DNA from: Alphaproteobacteria bacterium
Lineage (GTDB): Bacteria > Pseudomonadota > Alphaproteobacteria > Micavibrionales > SZUA-601
Direction of reading: 5' to 3'
NCBI GenBank assembly: GCA_028290805.1
Contig: JAQGJA010000107.1
Span: forward strand, 1 to 6,203
Length of the DNA: 6,203 bases
Both the position numbers and the translations under genes were made by a program. Of this stretch, positions 1 to 5,174 are shown in pieces; position 1 is the stretch's first letter, and the number at the start of each line of letters is the position of its first letter. The notes beneath the pieces are model-generated. The model was not told the origin of the DNA. It did no database searches and saw nothing but the letters and a program-made list of their open reading frames with translations.

Positions 1-168
1 ATTCCGCCGAACGTCACGGCCCTGTTCAAAAAATACAGCGTCAATGCCGCCAGACGGGAATTTGTGGTCATTCCCGACGCGCCGCATCCTTTGACGATGT
101 ATCTGGCCGAAAACTTGAAAAAGCAGCGGGAAATTATCGATCTTGTCTGCGCCTTTACATTGCAATAA
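1..168 (+). CDS. C-terminal fragment of a probable alpha/beta hydrolase (5' end outside window)
   Basis: The window opens inside a plus-strand reading frame that runs 55 codons to a TAA at 166-168. The visible residues form a pattern typical of the last strand and helix of the alpha/beta hydrolase fold: a hydrophobic strand (EFVVIPDAPHPL, residues about 20-31), where His29 would be the catalytic-triad histidine, followed by an amphipathic helix (AENLKKQREIIDLVCAF). The nucleophile elbow and acidic residue would lie upstream and cannot be checked, so neither substrate nor reaction can be given. The next gene begins 87 bp downstream on the same strand and I see no convincing terminator between them, so read-through is possible. 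The fold call is inferred from a short C-terminal pattern only; other Rossmann-like enzymes are not excluded. Confidence 0.5.
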   Translation: MPPNVTALFKKYSVNAARREFVVIPDAPHPLTMYLAENLKKQREIIDLVCAFTLQ

Positions 169-243
169 GGGAAAAGCAGGCAAAGTTTTTCTGGACCGCT
201 CCTTGCCCCGGGCCTAGGATGGGGCATATGAATTCAACCCGAT

Positions 244-248
244 AAGGA
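244..248 (+). promoter_or_regulatory. Ribosome binding site of the TPR gene
   Basis: AAGGA lies 7 nt before the ATG at 256. This supports that ATG as the start; the codons upstream show no coding continuation from the hydrolase frame. The 87 bp spacer 169-255 also carries a 6-bp inverted repeat (TGCCCC at 204-209, GGGGCA at 221-226) with no T-run after it. A weak promoter-like pair is also present (TTGCCC at 203-208 and TATGAA at 227-232, each 4/6 to consensus, 18 nt apart), which I regard as unproven. Confidence 0.6.
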
Positions 249-255
249 ATGCAAA

Positions 256-738
256 ATGACCGACCAGAAAATGCCGGATACGCTGGATGAAGACGATACC
301 GACCTCCCGCGCGAGGAAATGGACCAGCTGACTTTTGACCAGATCGACCAATTGGGCGATGCCGGGAATGATCTTTTGGATGACGGGGCCTATGAGGCGG
401 CGGCGGCGAAGTTTGAAACCGCTTTTGCCCTGGTGCCCCAGCCTTTCCAGGATTGGGAAGTGTCGATCTGGCTTTTGGCGTCCTTAGGGGAATCGTACTT
501 CCTGATGGATGATTTTGCGAAAGCGCGCGAGGCGTTTTCAAAAGCTTTGGAATGCCCGGATGCCGAGGATTCGCCGCCCATCCTCTTGCGCATGGGGCAA
601 TGTGAATATGAACTGGGCAACAAGGATGCCGCGGCTGAACGCCTGATGGATGCCTATATGGGCGAGGGGCGCGAGCTGTTCGCCGATGAGGACGAAAAAT
701 ATTACGATTACCTGAACAGCGTCTATGAGCTGAAATAG
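256..738 (+). CDS. Acidic tetratricopeptide-repeat (TPR) protein, 160 aa
   Basis: A small cytosolic protein without signal peptide or membrane segment. The first ~30 residues are strongly acidic and probably disordered. Three TPR-like helical hairpins follow, at about residues 32-61 (GDAGNDLLDDGAYEAAAAKF), 71-99 (LGESYFLMDDFAKAREAFSKAL) and 107-135 (LRMGQCEYELGNKDAAAERL). It ends with a conserved-looking acidic tail (AYMGEGRELFADEDEKYYDYL). TPRs normally form a concave protein-binding surface, so a scaffold or partner-binding role is the reasonable reading; no catalytic motif is present. From memory, proteins with this TPR arrangement and the 'AYM.EG.E.F..ED.KY' ending are widespread, and some occur beside contact-dependent or polymorphic toxin genes as candidate immunity or accessory proteins. 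No toxin gene is visible here, so that role is speculative. The start is supported by AAGGA 7 nt upstream. The DinB-like gene begins one base after its stop, implying one transcript. Confidence 0.82.
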   Translation: MTDQKMPDTLDEDDTDLPREEMDQLTFDQIDQLGDAGNDLLDDGAYEAAAAKFETAFALVPQPFQDWEVSIWLLASLGESYFLMDDFAKAREAFSKALECPDAEDSPPILLRMGQCEYELGNKDAAAERLMDAYMGEGRELFADEDEKYYDYLNSVYELK

Positions 739-739
739 G

Positions 740-1216
740 ATGCGCAAGGAAATCGAACTGACCGCGGCGTTCCGCAAATTGCTGCTCACCCTTTTGGGTG
801 AATTATCGCTGGAACAGATCAACACGATTCCGCCCGGGTTCAACAATAACCTGGTCTGGCAACTGGGCCATGTGATCGCGGTGCAACAGGCGATCTGTTA
901 CAAGCGCTCGCAGAATGCGCCCGTCGTCGCCGATGCGCTGATCGATTTGTATAAAAAAGACACGCGGCCGCAAAGACCGCTTTCGGCCGAGGAATATGAA
1001 GAGCTGAAACAGGTTTCGGAAAGTTCCATGGCGCAATTGGACAAGGATTTCGACGACGGCGTCTTTGCTGGTTTCGAAGCCTTTACCCTGGGCAACGGGG
1101 TCGAGGTCGCCTCGATCCAGGATGCGCTGGTGATGATCGCCGCGCACGAAGCCCTGCATTACGGCTATGCCCAGGCTTTGCGCCGCGCAGTCGTCGGCGG
1201 CAATGATCCGGCTTGA
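740..1216 (+). CDS. DinB-like putative metal-dependent protein, 158 aa
   Basis: The length and motif layout match the DinB/YfiT-like four-helix-bundle superfamily: an N-terminal helix, then NNLVWQLGHV with His44, and near the end AAHEALHYGYAQALRR with His136 and His140 (HxxxH). In this superfamily the three histidines bind a divalent metal, often Zn or Ni. Members include bacillithiol, mycothiol or glutathione-linked transferases and many proteins of unknown reaction. All three ligands are present, so the site should be intact, but nothing here reveals a substrate. The ATG at 740 comes one base after the TPR stop (736-738) and has no clear SD of its own, which points to translational coupling with the TPR protein. 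The gene converges with the carbonic anhydrase gene, leaving 13 bp between the stops. The family call is confident; the function is not known. Confidence 0.82.
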   Translation: MRKEIELTAAFRKLLLTLLGELSLEQINTIPPGFNNNLVWQLGHVIAVQQAICYKRSQNAPVVADALIDLYKKDTRPQRPLSAEEYEELKQVSESSMAQLDKDFDDGVFAGFEAFTLGNGVEVASIQDALVMIAAHEALHYGYAQALRRAVVGGNDPA

Positions 1217-1221
1217 GAGAC

Positions 1222-1236
1222 GGTTTAAATTAAACC
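1222..1236. repeat. AT-rich palindrome at the convergent 3' ends of the DinB-like and carbonic anhydrase genes
   Basis: GGTTTAAATTAAACC is a perfect palindrome apart from its central base (two 7-bp arms). It sits between the DinB-like stop (1214-1216) and the carbonic anhydrase stop (TAA at 1232-1230, inside the palindrome). It could fold weakly in either transcript, but the stem is AT-rich and no T-run follows, so I do not call it an intrinsic terminator. Confidence 0.35.
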
Positions 1237-2117
1237 AGACCCGCGGCGATAAGCGGGGAGATTTCTTCCAGGCCCATGGTGCTGGAGGCGGCGCAGGTGC
1301 AGGCGAACTGCTTGAGGCGGTCTTTCAGCGGCAGCCTATTCCGTTGCGGCTTTTTTTCGAGGGTGGCCTCCGGCAAGGGCGTGTCGCGCAATTGATTCAA
1401 AAAACGCGGCAGGGCCAAAGTGACGCTTTCGCAGCCATAGCCATAGGCGTGGCTGGTTGAAATGGCGGGCAGATTCTGGCTTTTCAGGATATCTTCGAAA
1501 TGCATGGTTTCGGGATTATAGCCCAGCAATTTGCCATGCGTCATATCGAAATACCAGCCATGCAGATGCAGGTGACCCGCCTCGACCGCTTCGCGGACCC
1601 AGGGGAAGCTGAGCAGATTATTCAGGGAAACCAGGATCGAGGATTGTTCCAAGGCGCGGAGTTGTTCGTCTTCGCTGCTGTCTTCCAGGATGGAATGGAC
1701 GGCCTTGCGGGCGCGGCGGCCGATGCTGATCCATTGCTGGATAAAGCTGTCCTCGTCTTCCTCGGTGTCGGGGGACTGGGCCAAGGCGCGGATGCCGCCG
1801 CAATGCTGGTGGCCCATGACGATGATATATTTGACCTTCAGGGCTTTAACGGCATATTCAATCGCCGACGAGGTGCCATGATAGCGGGTATCGGCCGTAT
1901 AAGGCGGGACCATGGCGGCCACGTTGCGGACGGAAAAAATATCGCCAGGCTCGGAACGGGTCAGGATAGCGGGGTCGATGCGGGAATCGGAACAGGCAAT
2001 GACCAAAGCCTCAGGGGACTGGCCATCATTGACCAGTTTTTCGAACAGGTCGGAATCGCTTTTGAAATATTCGTTTTGAAAATCGCGAAACCCATTAATC
2101 AGTCTTTTGAATGTCAT
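1230..2117 (-). CDS. Beta-class carbonic anhydrase with extended C-terminus, 295 aa
   Basis: Catalyses reversible hydration of CO2 to bicarbonate. The beta-class signatures are all present: CSDSR with zinc ligand Cys42 and the Asp44-Arg46 dyad, and GHQHCGG with zinc ligands His103 and Cys106. The late core motif LHGWYFD (residues 185-191) is also present. There is no signal peptide, so the enzyme should be cytoplasmic, supplying bicarbonate for carboxylations or pH balance. The core ends near residue 210, the usual size of the family. About 85 further residues follow, including a basic, proline-containing stretch (EKKPQRNRLPLKDRLKQ, 254-270) and Cys273/Cys275. Codons in the tail remain strongly GC-ending, so it appears genuinely coding. 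The ATG at 2117 is fixed by a strong SD and follows the usual family N-terminus (KRLI.GFR.F...YF). The tail contains an A-AAA-AAG heptamer discussed in the findings. The family call is very secure; the role of the tail is unknown. Confidence 0.95.
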   Translation of the reverse strand: MTFKRLINGFRDFQNEYFKSDSDLFEKLVNDGQSPEALVIACSDSRIDPAILTRSEPGDIFSVRNVAAMVPPYTADTRYHGTSSAIEYAVKALKVKYIIVMGHQHCGGIRALAQSPDTEEDEDSFIQQWISIGRRARKAVHSILEDSSEDEQLRALEQSSILVSLNNLLSFPWVREAVEAGHLHLHGWYFDMTHGKLLGYNPETMHFEDILKSQNLPAISTSHAYGYGCESVTLALPRFLNQLRDTPLPEATLEKKPQRNRLPLKDRLKQFACTCAASSTMGLEEISPLIAAGLV

Positions 2118-2121
2118 ACTG

Positions 2122-2129
2122 TCCTCCTT
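2122..2129 (-). promoter_or_regulatory. Strong Shine-Dalgarno sequence of the carbonic anhydrase gene
   Basis: On the minus strand AAGGAGGA lies 4 nt before the ATG (core GGAGG 5 nt away). It is the best ribosome binding site in the window and fixes the start codon at 2117. Confidence 0.85.
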
Positions 2130-2139
2130 GGTTTATTCT

Positions 2140-2167
2140 ACTCTATGTTCTTTTAGTGTATTGTCAA
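2140..2167 (-). promoter_or_regulatory. Probable sigma70-type promoter of the carbonic anhydrase gene
   Basis: Read on the minus strand, a perfect TTGACA (2167-2162) is followed after 16 nt by TAGAGT (2145-2140, 4/6 to TATAAT). Transcription would start near 2133, giving a leader of about 16 nt that just holds the SD. The region is AT-rich against GC-rich surroundings, as expected of a promoter. A second hexamer, TAGAAT (2140-2135), has a better sequence but a 21-nt spacer. An inverted repeat overlaps the upstream edge of the -35 box and is listed separately. Confidence 0.5.
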
Positions 2168-2181
2168 CGTTTATATACGTT
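2166..2181. promoter_or_regulatory. Inverted repeat AACGT-N6-ACGTT, candidate operator at the carbonic anhydrase promoter
   Basis: Perfect 5-bp arms separated by six A/T bases span 16 bp, the size of a site for a dimeric helix-turn-helix regulator. It overlaps two bases of the TTGACA -35 element and extends upstream of it, so a bound protein could block or contact RNA polymerase. The binding protein is unknown, and the arms are short enough for chance in AT-rich DNA. Confidence 0.3.
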
Positions 2182-2289
2182 CATGTTCGATTTACTACTG
2201 GATTATCCTGACTTAAGATGGGGCATATTTCTCCATTTTCAAGGAAGCTCGGTCTCATTCCAAAGCCGCCAGCCATAAACATCCTGCCC

Positions 2290-2318
2290 TTTAAAACCGC
2301 CTGATTTGGCGCTATACT
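2290..2318 (+). promoter_or_regulatory. Possible promoter of the GT4 glycosyltransferase gene
   Basis: TATACT (2313-2318, 5/6 to the -10 consensus) is preceded at 17 nt by TTTAAA (2290-2295, 4/6 to the -35 consensus). Transcription would start near 2325, leaving a leader of about 23 nt before the ATG at 2348, with AAAGG at 2336-2340 as a modest SD. A second pair (TTGGCG 2306-2311, TATAAA 2328-2333) would start transcription inside the SD and is less likely. The remainder of the 2118-2347 spacer holds the carbonic anhydrase promoter and a small antisense ORF of doubtful reality. Confidence 0.35.
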
Positions 2319-2347
2319 CAGGCCCATTATAAACCAAAGGTCCCGTC

Positions 2348-3556
2348 ATGTCGCAAAAAGGCCATATTCTTGTCATTAACCGCGTCTTTCCGCCCGATAC
2401 GGGGGCCAGCGGGCTGCGGCTGATGGAATTATGCCAGGGGCTCGCGCAAAAGAACTGGCGCATCACAGTGCTGACCAATAAGGGCCGCAATGTGTCGCCG
2501 CCTAATCTGCATGCCAATATCCGGGTGGCCCGCCTGCCTTTCGGCTCGCTCGAGGGCAAGCCTTCAGTGCTGCAATATTTTTTCTGGCTTTGGGCGCTGT
2601 TTTTCCGGGCGCTGTTTATGGGCCGCGCCGATGTCACCCTGACCGTGACCGATCCGCCCATGTCGGCGCTGATCACCGCGTTTCTGCGCTTTTTCAAGGG
2701 CACCCGCACGGTGCACTGGGTACATGATCTTTATCCTGAATTGCTGACCGTGACGGGGCGCAGCATTCCGGTGGTGCAGAACATGCTGGAAGGCATCGCC
2801 CATTGGGCCCTGTGCCGCCAGGACCGTATCGTGGCCATTGGCCAGGACATGGCCGATATCATCCGCCCTTCGCTGAGCGTGCCGGGCAAGATCGTGGTCA
2901 TTCCCAACTGGCCCGATGTACAATCGGCCTTGCTGGATAAAAAGAAACCCGTGCGGCACGATTCGCAAAATCCCTATGTGCTCGAAGGCATGTTCACCGT
3001 TTTATATTCGGGCAATTTCGGCATGGTGCATGAATTTGGACCCATCATTGATGCCATCAATATCGTCGGGCGTTCGCCCCATCCGATCCGTTTCATCTTT
3101 GCCGGGGACGGCCCCAAATTTACCGAAGTGCGCGACCGCATCGATGCCCTGATGCTGAACAATGTGCATTTCATCCGCGCCCAGCCGCGCGATAAATTCA
3201 TCGACATGCTTTTGGCCGGCGACCTGCACATGGCCACACTGGTCCCCGAAGCGGCGGGCCTGGTTGCGCCAAGCAAAATCAATTCGGCCCTTGGCCTTGG
3301 CCGTCCCTGTATTTATCTGGGCTCGCCAAAATCGTCCCAGGCAAAACTGATCAGGGATTACAAAGCGGGTGCAGTTATTGACGGCATGGACCCCAAGGCA
3401 AAATTCCTGATCGCCGAAGCCATCATTAATTATGCCGTCAATGAAGACGAGTTTGCCGAAGCCCAGACCAATGCCATCCACGCCGCCGAATCCATTTCTT
3501 TCGACAAGGCGGTAAAGGCCTTTGATGAATTATGCCTGGGATTGCTTCGGGAATAG
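2348..3556 (+). CDS. GT4-family glycosyltransferase, WbuB/WcaI-like, 402 aa
   Basis: A GT-B fold enzyme that would transfer a sugar from a nucleotide donor to a lipid-linked or polysaccharide acceptor at the inner face of the cytoplasmic membrane. N-terminal Rossmann domain: ILVINRVFPPDTGASGLRL (7-25) with the flexible acceptor-side loop, a hydrophobic segment 74-91 that may attach it to the membrane, TDPP (101-104) and HDLYPE (126-131), the last two typical of WbuB/WcaI-type enzymes. IPNWPD (185-190) leads into the donor-binding domain, which has LYSGNFGMVHE (219-229), FIFAGDGPK (249-257) and APSKINSALGLGRP (307-320); the PSK motif replaces the EX7E-type segment of other GT4 enzymes. The length is usual for the family. 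The ATG has AAAGG 7 nt upstream. The gene stands alone on its strand and converges with the GT2 gene across 6 bp. Sugar and linkage cannot be read from the sequence; a capsule, O-antigen or exopolysaccharide role is inferred. Confidence 0.9.
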   Translation: MSQKGHILVINRVFPPDTGASGLRLMELCQGLAQKNWRITVLTNKGRNVSPPNLHANIRVARLPFGSLEGKPSVLQYFFWLWALFFRALFMGRADVTLTVTDPPMSALITAFLRFFKGTRTVHWVHDLYPELLTVTGRSIPVVQNMLEGIAHWALCRQDRIVAIGQDMADIIRPSLSVPGKIVVIPNWPDVQSALLDKKKPVRHDSQNPYVLEGMFTVLYSGNFGMVHEFGPIIDAINIVGRSPHPIRFIFAGDGPKFTEVRDRIDALMLNNVHFIRAQPRDKFIDMLLAGDLHMATLVPEAAGLVAPSKINSALGLGRPCIYLGSPKSSQAKLIRDYKAGAVIDGMDPKAKFLIAEAIINYAVNEDEFAEAQTNAIHAAESISFDKAVKAFDELCLGLLRE

Positions 3557-3562
3557 CAAGCC

Positions 3563-4282
3563 TTATCGTTTTTTAAAAACACGGCGCAAATAAAGCTGCA
3601 ACGCGTTTAAATAATACATCGCCTTGTTGCGCCATTTATTCATCTGCAAAAAATCGCGGCGTATATCATGATAAGCCTGGTTCAATCTTTCCGGCGCGAT
3701 GCCATCGCCTGCATAATCACAAATCACGCGTGGGAAATAATGCTGCCGCGTGCTGCGCGCCAGCAGGGCCAGCAGGAAATGATATTCTGCACTGGTCTCC
3801 AACGCAGGGTCGAAACGCAGATCGCCAACCGCATTGCGCCGCGCCAGCATGGCTGGAAAGGGAATGGGCATGCCCCATTGATAGCGGTGCAGGTTGCGCC
3901 CGTGCTGTAAAACGCCGTTTTTGCGCCCGTCGCCATAAAGGATTTCAGGGCCCAGATTGCTTTGAATTTCCCGCGCCAGGACACGCAGCGTATAGGAATC
4001 GGCGATACAATCGCCTGGCTTGATGAACCAGAGATAGCGGCCTTTGGCCTGTTCTATTCCCCCATTCAGGCCTTTATATAAACCTTGTTCCGAAGGAAGT
4101 ATGCGCGCGTCACCGATTTCAAGATCGCCAGGAAGATCAATGGGAATTTCCCCCCCCACAACCAGCCATTCGAATAGGGGCGCATCCAATTGCAGCCCCA
4201 GGCTTTTGCCGGTCAGGCGTAAGGCCGCCGCGTCATCCGTTGCAACGGTGATGATCGAAAATAACGGTTCTTTCGTGCTCAT
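3563..4282 (-). CDS. Small GT2-family glycosyltransferase, WcaE-like, 239 aa
   Basis: A GT-A fold enzyme that probably adds one sugar in surface polysaccharide assembly. The order of elements resembles WcaE-type GT2 proteins: strand FSIITV (8-13), EWLVVGG (38-44, where relatives usually read VVDGGS), SEQGLYKGLNGGIEQAKG (64-81) and YLWFIKPGD (83-91, matching the usual LLFLNSGD segment). The C-terminus is basic (YLRRVFKKR). Two substitutions stand out: the Asp before GG is missing at 42/43, and Lys70 lies where relatives often have Asp in 'IYDAMNKG'. The enzyme may therefore be divergent in donor use or weakly active. I chose the ATG at 4282 because a longer frame to 4372 would overlap the DUF3108 gene with a Cys-rich, non-GT2-like sequence. 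It starts 4 nt after the DUF3108 stop without a clear SD, implying coupling. A G8 run lies in codons 42-45. Confidence 0.8.
   Translation of the reverse strand: MSTKEPLFSIITVATDDAAALRLTGKSLGLQLDAPLFEWLVVGGEIPIDLPGDLEIGDARILPSEQGLYKGLNGGIEQAKGRYLWFIKPGDCIADSYTLRVLAREIQSNLGPEILYGDGRKNGVLQHGRNLHRYQWGMPIPFPAMLARRNAVGDLRFDPALETSAEYHFLLALLARSTRQHYFPRVICDYAGDGIAPERLNQAYHDIRRDFLQMNKWRNKAMYYLNALQLYLRRVFKKR
4150..4157. repeat. Homopolymeric C8/G8 tract inside the GT2 gene
   Basis: Eight consecutive C on the plus strand give G8 in the GT2 coding strand, spanning GTG GGG GGG GAA (Val42-Glu45). It is the longest homopolymer I noticed in the window. Its possible role in length-dependent switching is treated in the findings. 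Confidence 0.9.
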
Positions 4283-4286
4283 GCGA

Positions 4287-5156
4287 TTATCGTGCAACGT
4301 TGCGAATGTGCAGGAACACCGCGCCATATTCTGATTTGACCAGCATCTTGACCGGCACATAAGGCCCGCCATTCCAAAGCCGCCCCAGCCAGACGCGCGG
4401 CAGCTGGCCTTTGGTGCGGGCCTCTTCCTGGATCTTGTGATAACCGCGCGGCTTGCGCGGGAAACCGCGTTCGGGGATCATCTCGACCTCGCAGATGCGC
4501 GCCGTGCCGCTGAAGATATTGTAATTATTCGCGTTCAGTTTTTCCGTGCCTTTATCGGTAAATTTCAGGGTGAAACGCTGTTTCCCGTCAAAAATGACGG
4601 GCGCTGCACTGCAATTATCGGTGCGCGTCGCCTGGCCCAAAAGCTGTAAGGCACCACTTAAAATATCGACGCTGTTTTTGTGAAAAGCGGGATCAAGGGC
4701 GATATTTTCCCGGCGCATTTTCCCTTGTTCCAGTTCAGCCCGGCTGAGCGAGACCAGCGTACCGTTCCTGTACACAAAAGAAGCCTGGGAATTATCCTCT
4801 TTCCAGCGGCTGGTTTTATCATGCGTATCGGGGATAAAAACATTATTGGCGATATGCCCCTTGGTGGTATAGCTTCCCGCCCAGGGCAAAAGCGAGCCGA
4901 TCACGCCATAGGGCCTGGCCTCCATCACCAGTTTGTAATCCCGGCTGGACAAGGCAAAGCGCATCTCGGTATCCAGCGCATGAAACCCGCCAGCATAGAC
5001 GGCATAGGAGAGGGTGAAGTTCTGGGCCGGGGCCTGGGCGGCGGCTTGCGCCAAAGCGGGGCAAAGCAGCATCGCCAGAAGCAAGGCCGGAAAAACGGCG
5101 CACATTGTTCGTTTCATCATCATTATCGGGGCTTTCATAAACATCTTGGCAAGCAT
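4287..5156 (-). CDS. Secreted DUF3108 family protein, up to 289 aa
   Basis: An exported protein of unknown function. A Sec signal peptide is clear: MMMKR, a hydrophobic core (about residues 19-34) and an Ala-rich cleavage zone (CPALAQAAAQ, cut near 36-39), so it acts in the periplasm or outer envelope. The mature part begins with the DUF3108 pattern FTLSYAVYAGGFHALDTEM, then a beta-rich stretch including PYGVIGSLLPWAGSYTTKG and ends with a conserved-looking segment, RVWLGRLWNGGPYVPVKMLV. Two mature cysteines (in TDNCSA and ARICEV) could pair. DUF3108 proteins are common in proteobacterial envelopes; the reaction, if any, is not established. The start is uncertain: in-frame ATGs lie at 5156, 5144, 5138, 5123, 5120 and 5117, none with a good SD. 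The last three give the most standard signal peptide (MKRTMCAVFPALLL). A GT2 gene follows after 4 bp, so the two are probably co-transcribed. Confidence 0.85.
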   Translation of the reverse strand: MLAKMFMKAPIMMMKRTMCAVFPALLLAMLLCPALAQAAAQAPAQNFTLSYAVYAGGFHALDTEMRFALSSRDYKLVMEARPYGVIGSLLPWAGSYTTKGHIANNVFIPDTHDKTSRWKEDNSQASFVYRNGTLVSLSRAELEQGKMRRENIALDPAFHKNSVDILSGALQLLGQATRTDNCSAAPVIFDGKQRFTLKFTDKGTEKLNANNYNIFSGTARICEVEMIPERGFPRKPRGYHKIQEEARTKGQLPRVWLGRLWNGGPYVPVKMLVKSEYGAVFLHIRNVAR

Positions 5157-5174
5157 AGCGTAAAAGATTACACC

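Noticed and set aside
204..226. Inverted repeat TGCCCC/GGGGCA as a terminator of the hydrolase gene.
   Set aside because: Six-bp stem with an 11-nt loop and no T-run in either direction.
1500..2156. Plus-strand frame of 218 codons opposite the carbonic anhydrase gene.
   Set aside because: The opposite strand carries all beta carbonic anhydrase motifs and a strong SD. The antisense translation shows no recognisable domain.
2145..2190. Possible alphaproteobacterial LexA box (GTTC-N7-GTTC) from the GTTC cores upstream of the carbonic anhydrase gene.
   Set aside because: Spacings are 2 and 28 bases between cores, not 7; after the first GTTC the base set at N7 is GTAT.
3557..3590. Terminator between the convergent GT4 and GT2 genes, suggested by GTTTTTTAAAAAC.
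   Set aside because: The run is the Lys-Lys-Arg end of the GT2 gene, has no GC-rich stem, and the gap between stops is only 6 bp.
4283..4372. Thirty-codon N-terminal extension of the GT2 frame up to 4372.
   Set aside because: It overlaps the DUF3108 coding end in another frame, is Cys-rich and unlike GT2 N-termini; the strand FSIITV begins 7 residues after the ATG at 4282.
4680..5174. Long plus-strand frame upstream of the Rap1a/Tai-like gene in the same phase.
   Set aside because: It is the antisense shadow of the DUF3108 gene; a proper signal peptide begins at 5175 or 5181.
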